Shown piece by piece: positions 42,468-52,036 of a stretch of 64,000 bases of DNA. The DNA is from an uncultured Campylobacter sp. (GTDB taxonomy: Bacteria > Campylobacterota > Campylobacteria > Campylobacterales > Campylobacteraceae): assembly GCA_900539255.1 (NCBI GenBank), contig UQBJ01000001.1:1-64000 (forward strand), read 5' to 3'. A program made the position numbers and the translations under genes. Within the stretch, counting starts at the first letter, position 1; every line of letters begins with the position of its first letter. The notes under the pieces were generated by a model that was not told where the DNA came from, did no database searches, and was given only the letters and a program-made list of their open reading frames with translations.

Positions 42468-44824
42468 TGTCGTTAGATTCGCTAGATTTTTGTGAGTTTC
42501 CCGCCTTGCTATCATAGATTTTTACAAACTGCCATACTGCCCAATCCTGCGATTTGACGATTTCATACACAACTTTTTCACTATCCACTTCATCGTTAAA
42601 TTTACCCAAAAAGTCAGGTTTTGGCTTTGGTTTAATCATTTGATTATCGTTTAGCACGGCTTGGATTTTCTTATAATCATCATAAAAATACTCCTGCAAA
42701 AGCGGGATAATTTTCTTTACAAAGATTTCTTTAAGCGATTCTAGCGTAAGCTCATACCATTCCAATTCATCATTTTTATAAAATTTTGCTTTTTCAAAGA
42801 AAAAGGCGTGTCCTATGGTATGCTCTCTATCGAGTAAAAACTCTATGCGGTTGTTTATGGAATTTAAAATTTGATATAAAAAATTAGATTTTTCGCTCAT
42901 ATATTTATCTAACTCCTCTATACGATTTTCAGGGATAACTTGATTTTCATTGTCCCTTTGCTCCGTATCTTTGACAATCCATATATTTTTTAACAATTCA
43001 GGCTCTGGCATCATCTCCACAAACTCAAATCGCCTACGCAAAGCCGTATCAAGCAAGGCTATGCTTCTATCAGCGGTATTCATTGTCCCAATTATATAGA
43101 GATTGCTAGGCACACCAAAGGTTTCATTGCTATACGGCAAAGTTACTTTTAAAGATTCGTTGCCTATGCCACGCGCTTTTTCCTCTTCACTCGCACCGAT
43201 TCGCTTACTCGGCTCAATAAGCGTGATGAGTTCGCCCAAAATCTTGCTGATATTTCCACGATTGATTTCATCGATGATGAGAATGCAAGGTTTTAACTCA
43301 TTTTCAATTTGTGGCTGTTCTTTTATAGTTTTATCTTTTAAGTATTCGTTAAAAAAAATAATCTCTCATTGCTTCATATAAGTGTGAAAAACCAATATCG
43401 ATGCCGATACCACTTGCTATTTCATTCTTATCTAATTTTTTTGAGTTTTCCAACTTTAAAAGCTTTGTCATTTCATTTTTGAAAATTGCTTGTCCATTCG
43501 TCCCTTTTGCTTGAATTTCATCGCCTTTTTTAGTTAGCTCAAATGCAATATCACCATAAACAAATTCATTTTTTTCTTTTAACTTTTTTAACATATCGGG
43601 ATAAAATTGATGAGCTAATTTTTCATACTCTTTCCACTTTACTTGATACTCTACTTGATACTCTTCGAACTTAGTAATATTCGTTAATGCTTTATCGCAA
43701 ATTTTCTTAAAAATTCCCGGCTCTAGCTTATAAGTCATATCACCTGAATCTTTAATGACAGGCTTTATCCCCTCCACAAATTCCTCATAAGAAAAACTTT
43801 GATGAAAGGTTACAAACTCGATTTGTCCATTTTGGCGAAATTCGTCAAATTTAGCCTTTAATTCTGCTCTGCTTTTGTCCTGCGTTTCAACACCCAAAAT
43901 CTCCAAAGCCTTGTTTATGGTATTGTAAGTCTTGCCTGTGCCCGGCGGTCCATAAAGGATTTGATTAAGCGGTGGATTTTTGGCGGTTTTGTTTTGCATA
44001 TTATTATTTGGCATTTCTTGCTCCTTGTTTGTAAAATTTAGAATCAAACCGTCCTTTTCGGCTTGCTTAAAGCATTCTATGGTAAGTTGTAAAGCAGCTT
44101 GTTGCTCACTTATCTTTCCAAGTTTATTTTGATGAAAATTCTCTATCCCTGCTACTTCTCGCATTTCCGTTAAAGTCAAGTCATTTTTGAGTCTTGCTAG
44201 TATTTCAAAATATACAGTGCCCTTTTTTATATCATAAACTCGCCCAATATGGCGAATGGCTTTTATGTCGCCTGTTATCTTAAACAAAGCAATATCGCCC
44301 TTTTTCATATTTGCTGACTCGCCGTAAGCGATTTTATTATCATTTATACCTAGTTGCCATTTTTCAGGCGGATACTTTTTCCAATAATCATCACTAGGTT
44401 TTATATTAAACAAATAAATCTGGGGCACTTTAAAATTTTCCACAAAATCCAACAAATGTTTAAACGCAGTCGTTCTATTATTTCTGCCCTTGCTTGTAGC
44501 TACGACTTTATATTTATCATCTTTTTGTAAGTTATATAAAATATCATTTAAAAATTCAACATTATCTATATTAAACGGATTTATCGTCTCTTGGCTTGTT
44601 ATTAAGCCTTGTTCTTTGGCTTCCTTAAAGAAACTTTCCATACTAGTCATATAAAAATCCCTAGCGGACGGGGCAATCATTTTCTCACCATCTTTGTTTT
44701 CAATAGGCGATTTCTCCAAATATGTATAAAGGATAAATTCGTTTTTTCTTTCTTTGGCTTTTGTCTTATTATTATCAACCTCTACTGACTTTTTCTTATC
44801 CCCATAATAGTATTCAACTAGCAT
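42457..44824 (-). pseudogene. mcrB: McrB motor subunit, frameshifted in an A8 tract
   Basis: Two frames together make one McrB of about 789 residues. The first (44824-43349) has an N-terminal domain with an EVE/PUA-like segment (IYLFNIKPSDDYW...GDIALFKITG) and the GPPGTGKTYN P-loop. The second (from about 43365 in the other frame to 42457) has Walker B IIDEINRGNISKILGELI and the NTADRSIALLDTALRRRFEF sensor region. The break is at T8 in the coding strand (43351-43358 on the plus strand): with seven T the frame is continuous. It may be a pseudogene, a phase-variable switch, rescued by slippage, or a sequencing error. The motor is non-functional as written. Confidence 0.85.
43351..43358. repeat. 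A8 tract at the mcrB frameshift
   Basis: Eight A on the plus strand (T8 in coding sense) sit exactly where the two mcrB frames must join; deleting one base restores the protein. Confidence 0.9.
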
Positions 44825-44910
44825 TCACATTTCCTTGTCCAAAAAATTTATATCTAAGAGTTATAACAAAAATTTGACAACTTGTCAAATTTTTACACTC
44901 CTAAATCCCC

Positions 44911-45417
44911 TCAATGACTCCCCTTATGCAAAAAGTAAAGCCCCACGCATAGTGCTAAAATCGAGCCTGCAAGATACGACATATCAACCATAGTAACGAG
45001 TTTCATCTGCAAAACGCGCTGAAAAAAATTCACCACTAAAACCATTATGATAACCTTTGCAAGCTTATCTTTAAGCTGGTCTAGGCTATGCACTTCAAGG
45101 ACTTTGGATTGTTTGAGTGTTTTAAGCTCCTCGATTTCGCTCACAAAAAGCTCATAAATCCCAAAAGAAAAGATAAAAAGCACAAGCGCCATCAAGTATA
45201 AATCCACAGCGCCGATGATTTGCCCGACTATGTCCTCGTGCAAATCGATGGCAGAGTTTGGCAAGATGAAATAATCAAAAGTGTGAATGATGACTTTGAT
45301 AATGTCATAACTTGCGATGAAAAACAGCACAAAAGCACCAAAAAGCCCAAACACCACAGGCAAAATCGTAACGATACGACATTTCATCAAGGCTTTTTCA
45401 AAAATTTTTTCAAACAT
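44911..45417 (-). CDS. YqhA-family (UPF0114) inner membrane protein
   Basis: The 168-residue protein has three or four membrane helices and the YqhA/UPF0114 pattern (FEKALMKCRIVTILPVVFGL, then FFIASYDIIK). Function of the family is unknown. AAAGGAG stands before the ATG at 45417; a longer frame to 45501 is not supported. It borders the mcrBC insert on one side and amtB on the other. Confidence 0.82.
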   Translation of the reverse strand: MFEKIFEKALMKCRIVTILPVVFGLFGAFVLFFIASYDIIKVIIHTFDYFILPNSAIDLHEDIVGQIIGAVDLYLMALVLFIFSFGIYELFVSEIEELKTLKQSKVLEVHSLDQLKDKLAKVIIMVLVVNFFQRVLQMKLVTMVDMSYLAGSILALCVGLYFLHKGSH

Positions 45418-45723
45418 TTTCGCTCCTTTTGGTGTGAATTTTGATAAATTTTTCTTAAATTTCACACCCTTTGCGTGAATTTTACTCAAAATATGTTTCA
45501 TTTTGCTAAAAATGATGAAATTTACTCAAAATATCTTTGTTTGCCAAAAAGGCAAATTTAAGATACATTTGCAATGTAAATTTAAAACTCTTATTATTTT
45601 TATGTCTTTAAGAAAAATTTTATATATTTTTCAAGCTATAAGCCAAAAAAGACTTATAGCTTGGGTAAAATTTAGCTTAAAATTGTGAATTTTTAGGAAA
45701 ATTCACACAAAAATTCACAAAAA

Positions 45724-46971
45724 CTAAACGCTATACGCACTTTCGCCGTGAATTTTCTTGTCAAGCCCTTCAAATTCAACTTCTTCTTCCACGCGTAAGC
45801 TCGTAAAAAGCGATATAAGCTTAAATATCACAAAACTTACCACAGCTGAAAGCGTGATACAAAGGACTATGGCAAAGATTTGTTCTAAAAGCAAATGCCA
45901 CGAACCACCGATAAACAAACCCTCTCCAAGTGCGCCATCAGCCACGACAGCAGGATTTACCGCACCGCTTGCAAAAAGCCCTGTGGCGACACCGCCCCAA
46001 ACGCCGCCTATGCCGTGCAGCGAAAAGGCGTCCAAAGTATCATCAAGCCGTAGTTTGTATTTGATGAAGCTCAGCCCAAAGTAGCACAGCAAGGCAGCCA
46101 CAGCACCGATGATAATGCTAGATGCTATGCTCACATAGCCGCAAGCTGGCGTTATGCCGACAAGTCCCGCCACTAAGCCGCTCAAACCGCCAAGCACGGT
46201 TGGCTTTTTGTGTATGAGCCACTCGGCTAAAATCCACACCAAAAAGCCTGTGGATGCCGAAAGTATGGTAACTACAAAGGCATTTACCGCTATGTCATCG
46301 ACACCGCCCGCACTGCCAGCGTTAAAGCCCAGCCAACCCATAAAGAGCAATATCGCGCCCAAAAAGGCGTAGGGTATGGAATTTGCGTTGTTTGTGGCGT
46401 TTTCAGGCTTATCACGCCTTGCGCCCACCATCAGCGCGCCCACCAGCCCAGCTATGCCAGAGCTGATATGCACCACGCCACCGCCCGCAAAATCAAAGCT
46501 CCCGCGCCCAAGCAAAAAGCCATTTTCACTCCAAACCATATGCGCCAGCACATCATAAACAAGCGTGCTCCAAAAGATGAGAAACACCACCAGCACGCCA
46601 AGTTTTATGCGCCCGACAAGCGAACCCGTGATGATGGCGGAGGCTATGAGCGCAAACATCATTTGAAAGGCGACAAAAAGCACATTTGGCACGCCAGAAG
46701 CATTATAGCCACTCACGCCAGCTAGCGCAAAATTCGCCAAACTACCTACCACACCAGCGCCTGTGTCCTCGCCAAAAGAGAGCGTAAAGCCCAGCAAAAT
46801 CCACTGCAAACTTATCACGCCAAAGACGATAAAGCAGTTCATAATGGTGTTGAGCATATTTTTGCTACGCACCAAACCAGCGTAAAACATAGCTAGTGCG
46901 GGCGTCATCAGCAGCACCAGCAAAGAGCAGAGCATTATAAAGCTCGTATTTGTGGGATTCATCTCAGTCAT
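45724..46971 (-). CDS. amtB: ammonium transporter
   Basis: The 415-residue Amt-family channel has eleven expected membrane helices. Motifs: FYAGLVRSKNMLNT near the N-terminus, DFAGGGVVHISSGIAGLVGA (signature), and DDTLDAFSLHGIGGVWG with the pore histidine. The ATG at 46971 follows AGGAGG; a -10 box lies at 47002. No glnK regulator gene is adjacent, unlike many bacteria. It imports ammonium across the inner membrane. Confidence 0.95.
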   Translation of the reverse strand: MTEMNPTNTSFIMLCSLLVLLMTPALAMFYAGLVRSKNMLNTIMNCFIVFGVISLQWILLGFTLSFGEDTGAGVVGSLANFALAGVSGYNASGVPNVLFVAFQMMFALIASAIITGSLVGRIKLGVLVVFLIFWSTLVYDVLAHMVWSENGFLLGRGSFDFAGGGVVHISSGIAGLVGALMVGARRDKPENATNNANSIPYAFLGAILLFMGWLGFNAGSAGGVDDIAVNAFVVTILSASTGFLVWILAEWLIHKKPTVLGGLSGLVAGLVGITPACGYVSIASSIIIGAVAALLCYFGLSFIKYKLRLDDTLDAFSLHGIGGVWGGVATGLFASGAVNPAVVADGALGEGLFIGGSWHLLLEQIFAIVLCITLSAVVSFVIFKLISLFTSLRVEEEVEFEGLDKKIHGESAYSV

Positions 46972-47001
46972 TTTTCCTCCTTTGAGATAAATTTCGCCGA
47001 G

Positions 47002-47007
47002 ATTATA
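47002..47007 (-). promoter_or_regulatory. -10 box (TATAAT) for amtB
   Basis: TATAAT on the minus strand, 31 bases before the amtB ATG. Confidence 0.55.
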
Positions 47008-47687
47008 AAACAAATTTGCTTAAAATAAAATTAAATTTAAGAAAATTTTTATATATTTTTTATGAGTATTTTAAAATTTTATTTGAAAGCGTGAGATTTT
47101 GGGCAAAAAATGGAGTGTAAATACTTTAAATTTAGCTTTTTTCTAAAAAAGTGTTGAATTTTGTGCTTTGGTTTTGCTTTTTGATAAACACTAAAAAACG
47201 CTTTTTACTCGTCGCCCACCATAAAGCACAAATCAACATTTTAGCAAAAGCGTTGATTTAAAAAAGCCCATAAAATCGCTTTTTGAGACTTAAATTTGCT
47301 TTTTAAAATTCAAAAATTAAGCAAATTTGAGATAAACCCACCGCAAAAAAGCGGCGGGTGAAGGAGATAGTGAGTTAGTGCAACTTGCTTGGGTTTTATC
47401 TTAAAAACCCAAGCTGGTGCATTTTAAATCCATTTAAGTTCGCAAAAGCAAGGCAAAAAGCAAGTATCGCTCAGCACAAAGCCACTTCAAAGTGCTAAAT
47501 TTAGGCTTTCAGCAAGCCTTGTCAGCAAAAATTTGCTTTGAATTTGTGGCTTGATTTTGTGAAATTCAAGCCACAACGCGCTTTTAACGGCGCAATAAAC
47601 GCTCAATGCCTTTCAAAACACCTAAAATTCAAAGTCGCAAGAAACTTAAACCGCTTTAAGCCCTACGCACTTTGAATTTCAGCACGC
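47008..47687. other. 680-base intergenic region between porin and amtB with two hairpins
   Basis: No gene is seen. Two clear inverted repeats lie in the middle: 47337-47358 (CCCACCGC/GCGGCGGG, one mismatch, A6 loop) and 47387-47414 (GCTTGGGTTTT/AAAACCCAAGC, perfect 11 pairs). Neither is followed by a long T run on either strand. They may end the porin transcript or belong to a small RNA. Confidence 0.5.
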
Positions 47688-49088
47688 TTAAAAATCATAC
47701 CTAGCTTCAAAGCGGATACTATTTTGCTTTTGGGTTTGCTTGTCGCCCTTTGAGTCGGTAAATTCATCGCTTTTGTGCGTAAGATACGAGTAAAAGCCCG
47801 AAAAAGCGAGATTGTCGCTGTGTTTGTATTCGAGTCTGCCGACTATTTCTTGCTTTTTGTCTTTTATGTTTTTGCTTTCAGTGCCTATCGTAACGCCATC
47901 GCGCTTGGTTTGTCCCCACGCATAATCCACTCCCACGCGCACTAAGTCAGCAATGGTGTAGCCTAAGCCCCCAAATACAAACTGATTTGCGCCTATATCG
48001 CCGTGCAAGCTCGAACCGCTGGTGTTTTGGATTTCTTCGCCTGCGGTGATGATATCGCCCATATCTTCAAGCACATTGACGCTGAATTTGTCCTTTTTTC
48101 CATACGCTGTGTAGCCCACGCTCGCGTCAAAGCCCAAGAATTCCACGCCTGTGGCTATGGTGTATAAAGCACCGCCCGCCATTTCGCCGCCTGCTGCGCC
48201 TGTGAATTCAGCACTTTTGAGATAGCTTAGGCGGTTGTTGGCGAGGTATTGAGCCTGCACGCTTAGGCTGCCAGTGTCTTTAAAGTCCAGCGTGTAGCCC
48301 AAATCCACAGCATACATTGCCATTCTATCATTGACATAGCCAAACCACGCCTGCCCCGTAAGTCCCACGCTCTCGCCATAGTCCAAAAGCACCGCCGCTC
48401 CGTAAAGGTTTTGCGCGAAAATGGCATCTTTCATAGTAGGATACTTGCCCGTAAAAGCGTTTTGGTATGTGTCCGTAGCTTCGTCATAACTCGGGCTATC
48501 GCCGTTTTTACCAAACTCAGCCCCGATAAAATCGCCATCATCATTGACACTATCCACCGCAAAAGCCGTGAGCGTAACGCCGGGCAAGGCTTTGTTGATG
48601 AGCTGAGCTTTCATACCCACAGAGCCGCTGAGGCTGTCGTTGTCCGTCCAAATCGTGCCTAGCCTTTGGCGTCCCAAAAGGATACTTGTCGCAAAAATCG
48701 GGTTGCTGTCATAGCGCAGATACGCTTCTTCAAGGTAAATAGGCAGTTTGGTTTGAGCACCACCATAAAAACCGCCGTCAATTTCGCCGTCTGGGTTGTA
48801 ATTAAGCGTGCCAACAGCCTTAAAGCCATCTCCCAAGCTCACACTCGTGGTAAGCAAAGCCCTAAATTCGTGCCTTTGCGAGCCTGACAAATCGCTTTCA
48901 TAAAGTGTTGCAGGGTTTCCCGAGCCGTCCGTGCCGTCTTTGAAATTTGGCACAAAGCTGTCATAACGATACCTTAAACTCCCGCTCACATCGACATCTT
49001 TAATCGCCTCTTCCAAAGCCGTAGCACCGAGTGAGCTAAACGAAGTAGCAGTGATAACTGCTATCAAAGAAATTTTTATGTTTTTCAT
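47688..49088 (-). CDS. porA: major outer membrane protein (Campylobacter MOMP porin)
   Basis: The 466-residue outer membrane beta-barrel has a cleavable signal peptide (MKNIKISLIAVITATSFSSL, cut after ATA or nearby) and ends in an aromatic residue (FEARYDF), the usual barrel-assembly signal. VSGSLRYRYDSF and LGRQRLGTIWTDND are typical of Campylobacter MOMP. It is the main diffusion pore and surface antigen. GGAGAGG precedes the ATG at 49088, and an extended -10 box lies at 49129. Confidence 0.9.
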   Translation of the reverse strand: MKNIKISLIAVITATSFSSLGATALEEAIKDVDVSGSLRYRYDSFVPNFKDGTDGSGNPATLYESDLSGSQRHEFRALLTTSVSLGDGFKAVGTLNYNPDGEIDGGFYGGAQTKLPIYLEEAYLRYDSNPIFATSILLGRQRLGTIWTDNDSLSGSVGMKAQLINKALPGVTLTAFAVDSVNDDGDFIGAEFGKNGDSPSYDEATDTYQNAFTGKYPTMKDAIFAQNLYGAAVLLDYGESVGLTGQAWFGYVNDRMAMYAVDLGYTLDFKDTGSLSVQAQYLANNRLSYLKSAEFTGAAGGEMAGGALYTIATGVEFLGFDASVGYTAYGKKDKFSVNVLEDMGDIITAGEEIQNTSGSSLHGDIGANQFVFGGLGYTIADLVRVGVDYAWGQTKRDGVTIGTESKNIKDKKQEIVGRLEYKHSDNLAFSGFYSYLTHKSDEFTDSKGDKQTQKQNSIRFEARYDF

Positions 49089-49128
49089 AAAATTTCCTCT
49101 CCTTTTCAAAAAGATTTTTAACAAAAGC

Positions 49129-49134
49129 ATTATA
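49129..49134 (-). promoter_or_regulatory. extended -10 box for the porin gene
   Basis: TGATATAAT on the minus strand (TGN-TATAAT), about 40 bases before the ATG; it fits a strongly expressed gene. Confidence 0.65.
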
Positions 49135-49268
49135 TCATAGAATTTTAATTTTGCAGCAAAAATTATAAAATTTATAAGAGTTATCAAAATTTAAAGAAAA
49201 TTGAGAGTAAATTTTCGCAAATTTTAGGCTTTAAAAAAGCTGATTTGCACTTTGTTTTAGTAAAATGC

Positions 49269-50681
49269 TTATTTTTTAAGCTGAAAAACGCATTTTTTAA
49301 AAACTTCGCCGCGTTTAGCATAAGAACTGAACTGGTCTAAACTCGCACAGGCTGGGCTGAGTAAAGCCACTTCATTGTGGTTTAAATTTGCTAAATTTGA
49401 GTGATTTGCCTTTTCTTTTGAATTTGCATTTTTTAAATCATCTTTTAAATTTGTCAAATTTGCGCTTAAATTTGCTGAATTTGCTTTGGCGTGATTTGAA
49501 TTTACCGAATTTTTCTTTGAATTTTTGCTTAAATTCACGCTTGAATGCTCGCTTAAATGTGGTGCGCTGAAATTTTTATCGATGAGCGCAACGGCATTTT
49601 GCAAAAGCTCGCATTTATGCGCCTTAATGCCAAACTCATCAGCAAGGGCTAAAATTTTCCCCGCGCTCGTGCCTATGGCGTAAAGCTCTATTTTAAGGAC
49701 TTTCATCGTCTCAAAAAGCGGGCGCAAAGACACCCCTTTATCGTCCCCGCCGATGATGAGATGAATTTTTTTGCTTTGGTAGCGTTTAAGCGCGGCAAGG
49801 GCTGCGTCTATGTTTGTGGCTTTGGTGTCATTGACCCACAGGCGTCCGCGCGCGTCTAAAAGCTCTTCAAGTTTGTTTGGCTCGATGATAAAAGCGTTGA
49901 GCTTGTCGTAGCTTGTTTTGTCAAGCAAAATTTTCTCTATGCTTAAAGCAAGCACGGCGTCCATTAAAAAGGGCGTTTGAAAGGAAATTTTATCTGTATT
50001 TATCCCCATTTTGTCCGCTAAATCAAACTCATCTTCATAAGCGATGATTTGCCCTTTGCAGCCCTTTGCAAGTTCATTTTGGGCTTGAATTTTAGGTAAA
50101 ATGGCTATGTCGCCTTCGTTTAAACGCTCTAAAACACTGAGTTTGTCGTGTTCGTAGTTTTCAAAGCTGCCGTGCCACGAAATGTGGTCGGCTGTGATGG
50201 GCAAAAGTGCGTAAATTTCAGGCTTTGCGCTGCGTGTGTAGTGTAGGGTAAAGGAGCTGGTTTCAAGCACCCAAATTCTAGCGTTTGTGTCAAGTTCAGC
50301 CAAAGGCACGCCGACATTTGCGCCCATTTGCGAACCGTGTTCTTTAAGCAGGTGCTGAGTCATTTGCGTGGTAGTGGTTTTGCCGTTTGTTCCGCTTATC
50401 CAAATGCTTTTTGGCATCGCATCGTAAAAAAAATCATACTCGCTGATGAGATTTTTAGCCGCTTTTATAAGCTCGTGTTCGCGCGGAAAGCTGGGGCTTG
50501 GGATTTCAAAGGCACTTTCATCTGCCTTAAATTCGCAAGGATTTAAAAGCGTGTTGCCAAATTCATCGCTTTTTCTTTGCATAAAACTATCATCATAAAT
50601 GTCAAAGCCCCCAAATTTCGTGCCCAAAATGCGGGCGATTGCCTGAGTGGTTTTGCCGTAGCCAAAAAGCGAGCCGCGCAT
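49269..50681 (-). CDS. murD: UDP-N-acetylmuramoylalanine--D-glutamate ligase
   Basis: The 470-residue enzyme adds D-glutamate to UDP-MurNAc-L-Ala. The ATP loop is SGTNGKTTTTQM, HGSFENYEHDKLS and VNDTKATNIDAALAAL are family motifs, and LSPACASLDQFSSY with GEVFKKCV ends the protein. It is about 65 residues longer than the C. jejuni enzyme (about 400). The excess is an Asn/Ser/Leu/Lys-rich insertion (encoded by about 49384-49560) just before the conserved VALLSPACAS. Its start is five bases from the mraY stop, so the two form a cell-wall operon. Confidence 0.95.
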   Translation of the reverse strand: MRGSLFGYGKTTQAIARILGTKFGGFDIYDDSFMQRKSDEFGNTLLNPCEFKADESAFEIPSPSFPREHELIKAAKNLISEYDFFYDAMPKSIWISGTNGKTTTTQMTQHLLKEHGSQMGANVGVPLAELDTNARIWVLETSSFTLHYTRSAKPEIYALLPITADHISWHGSFENYEHDKLSVLERLNEGDIAILPKIQAQNELAKGCKGQIIAYEDEFDLADKMGINTDKISFQTPFLMDAVLALSIEKILLDKTSYDKLNAFIIEPNKLEELLDARGRLWVNDTKATNIDAALAALKRYQSKKIHLIIGGDDKGVSLRPLFETMKVLKIELYAIGTSAGKILALADEFGIKAHKCELLQNAVALIDKNFSAPHLSEHSSVNLSKNSKKNSVNSNHAKANSANLSANLTNLKDDLKNANSKEKANHSNLANLNHNEVALLSPACASLDQFSSYAKRGEVFKKCVFQLKK

Positions 50682-50685
50682 AAAT

Positions 50686-51747
50686 TCACCTTAATTTTAT
50701 CGTAGCGATAGCAAGCAGGTTGCTTAAAAAGGCGAGTATCCAAAAGCGGACGATGATTTTGTTTTCTACCCAGCCCATTTTTTCAAAGTGATGATGAATG
50801 GGCGCCATTTTAAAGAGCCTTTTGTGGAAAATTTTAAAGCCCCCTACCTGTAAAATCACCGAAACCGTCTCAAAAACAAACACAAAACCGATGAGTAAAA
50901 GCAGAATTTCGTTTTTGGAGATGATGGCTAAAAAGCCCAAAAAACCGCCTATGCTAAGGCTTCCGCTGTCGCCCATAAAGATTTGAGCGGGAAAGCAGTT
51001 ATACCACAAAAAGCCCATCAAAGCCCCGATAAAAGCCGACACGATGATGGCGACTTCGCCCAAATCGGCTATTTTAGGTAGTAGCAAATACTCGCTATAA
51101 AGTGCGTTGCCGCTTAAATAGATAAAAACGCCAAGCGTAGCCAGCGAAAAGATAGACGGGATAGTGGCTAGCCCGTCCAAGCCGTCTGTTAAATTCACGG
51201 CGTTTGAGCTTGAAATCATAACAAGCACCCAAAACACCACGATAAAAGCGCCCATATCAAAGAGCGGATACTTGTAAAAGGGCATAAAGAGCTGTGAATT
51301 CACCGCTTCGCTCATATACAAGGGCAACACGCAGGCAAGGCTAGCAAAGGCAAGCAGCAAGAGCTTGATTTTTGGGCTTAAACCGCTATGGTTGTCCTTG
51401 TGAAGCACCTTTTTTAAGTCATCATAAAGCCCAACAGCACAGAAAAGCACCAAGCACAGCAGTGCCACAAGGGTAAGAGTCGTGTCAAAGCGCATACAGA
51501 GCAAACTCGCCACAAGAGTAGCAAAGACAAACACCACGCCGCCCATAGTTGGCGTGTCGCTTTTGCTTTGATGAGTTTGGGGCGCATACTCGTAAATAGG
51601 CTGTTTAGCGCCCTTGCCCTGCGCCCAAATGATGAATTTTGGCATTAAAAACAGGCTCAAACACAGCGCGAAAAAAAACGCAAAGCCCGAACGCACGCTG
51701 ATATAAGTGAAAAACGCATAGTCGTTGAAAAAAGAAAGATAATACAA
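50686..51747 (-). CDS. mraY: phospho-N-acetylmuramoyl-pentapeptide transferase
   Basis: The 353-residue inner membrane enzyme makes lipid I by joining UDP-MurNAc-pentapeptide to undecaprenyl phosphate. Ten membrane helices are expected. TPTMGGVVFV, VGLYDDLKK with the aspartate pair, NAVNLTDGLDGLA and the HHHFEKMGW loop are diagnostic. The start is TTG at 51747, with AAAGG in front. It is followed directly by murD. Confidence 0.97.
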   Translation of the reverse strand: MYYLSFFNDYAFFTYISVRSGFAFFFALCLSLFLMPKFIIWAQGKGAKQPIYEYAPQTHQSKSDTPTMGGVVFVFATLVASLLCMRFDTTLTLVALLCLVLFCAVGLYDDLKKVLHKDNHSGLSPKIKLLLLAFASLACVLPLYMSEAVNSQLFMPFYKYPLFDMGAFIVVFWVLVMISSSNAVNLTDGLDGLATIPSIFSLATLGVFIYLSGNALYSEYLLLPKIADLGEVAIIVSAFIGALMGFLWYNCFPAQIFMGDSGSLSIGGFLGFLAIISKNEILLLLIGFVFVFETVSVILQVGGFKIFHKRLFKMAPIHHHFEKMGWVENKIIVRFWILAFLSNLLAIATIKLR

Positions 51748-51911
51748 AATTTTGCCTTTATGAGTTTTTTAAAAGCCTAATTATAATAAATTTTTTTGTG
51801 AATTTTGCTTAAATTTAACTTTTTTTGTGTGAAATTTAAGCAAAATGTGGCGCGCTGATGAAATGGCTTTATCGCCCAAGCGAGTAAATCCGTGTGGCAA
51901 GTAAAATTCAC

Positions 51912-51938
51912 AAAAGGGCTTATCAAAATGATAAGCCC
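51912..51938 (-). terminator. rho-independent terminator of the TonB receptor gene
   Basis: A perfect 10-base-pair stem (GGGCTTATCA with its complement, three-base loop, 51916-51938) is followed on the minus strand by TTTTGTG and T-rich sequence. It lies 100 bases past the receptor stop. The 51748-52036 gap otherwise holds repeated AAGCTAAAATT-like words and no gene. Confidence 0.65.
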
Positions 51939-52036
51939 TAAACCACTTTTTAAGCTAAAATTCGCAAATTCTTTTAAATTCTAGCTTATTTTTAAGCTAA
52001 ATTTATAAATTCTCTTCAATTTTAGCTTAAATTTGA

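Noticed and set aside
49388..49570. Leu/Asn-rich plus-strand frame
   Set aside because: Antisense reading of the RAATTY-rich murD insertion.
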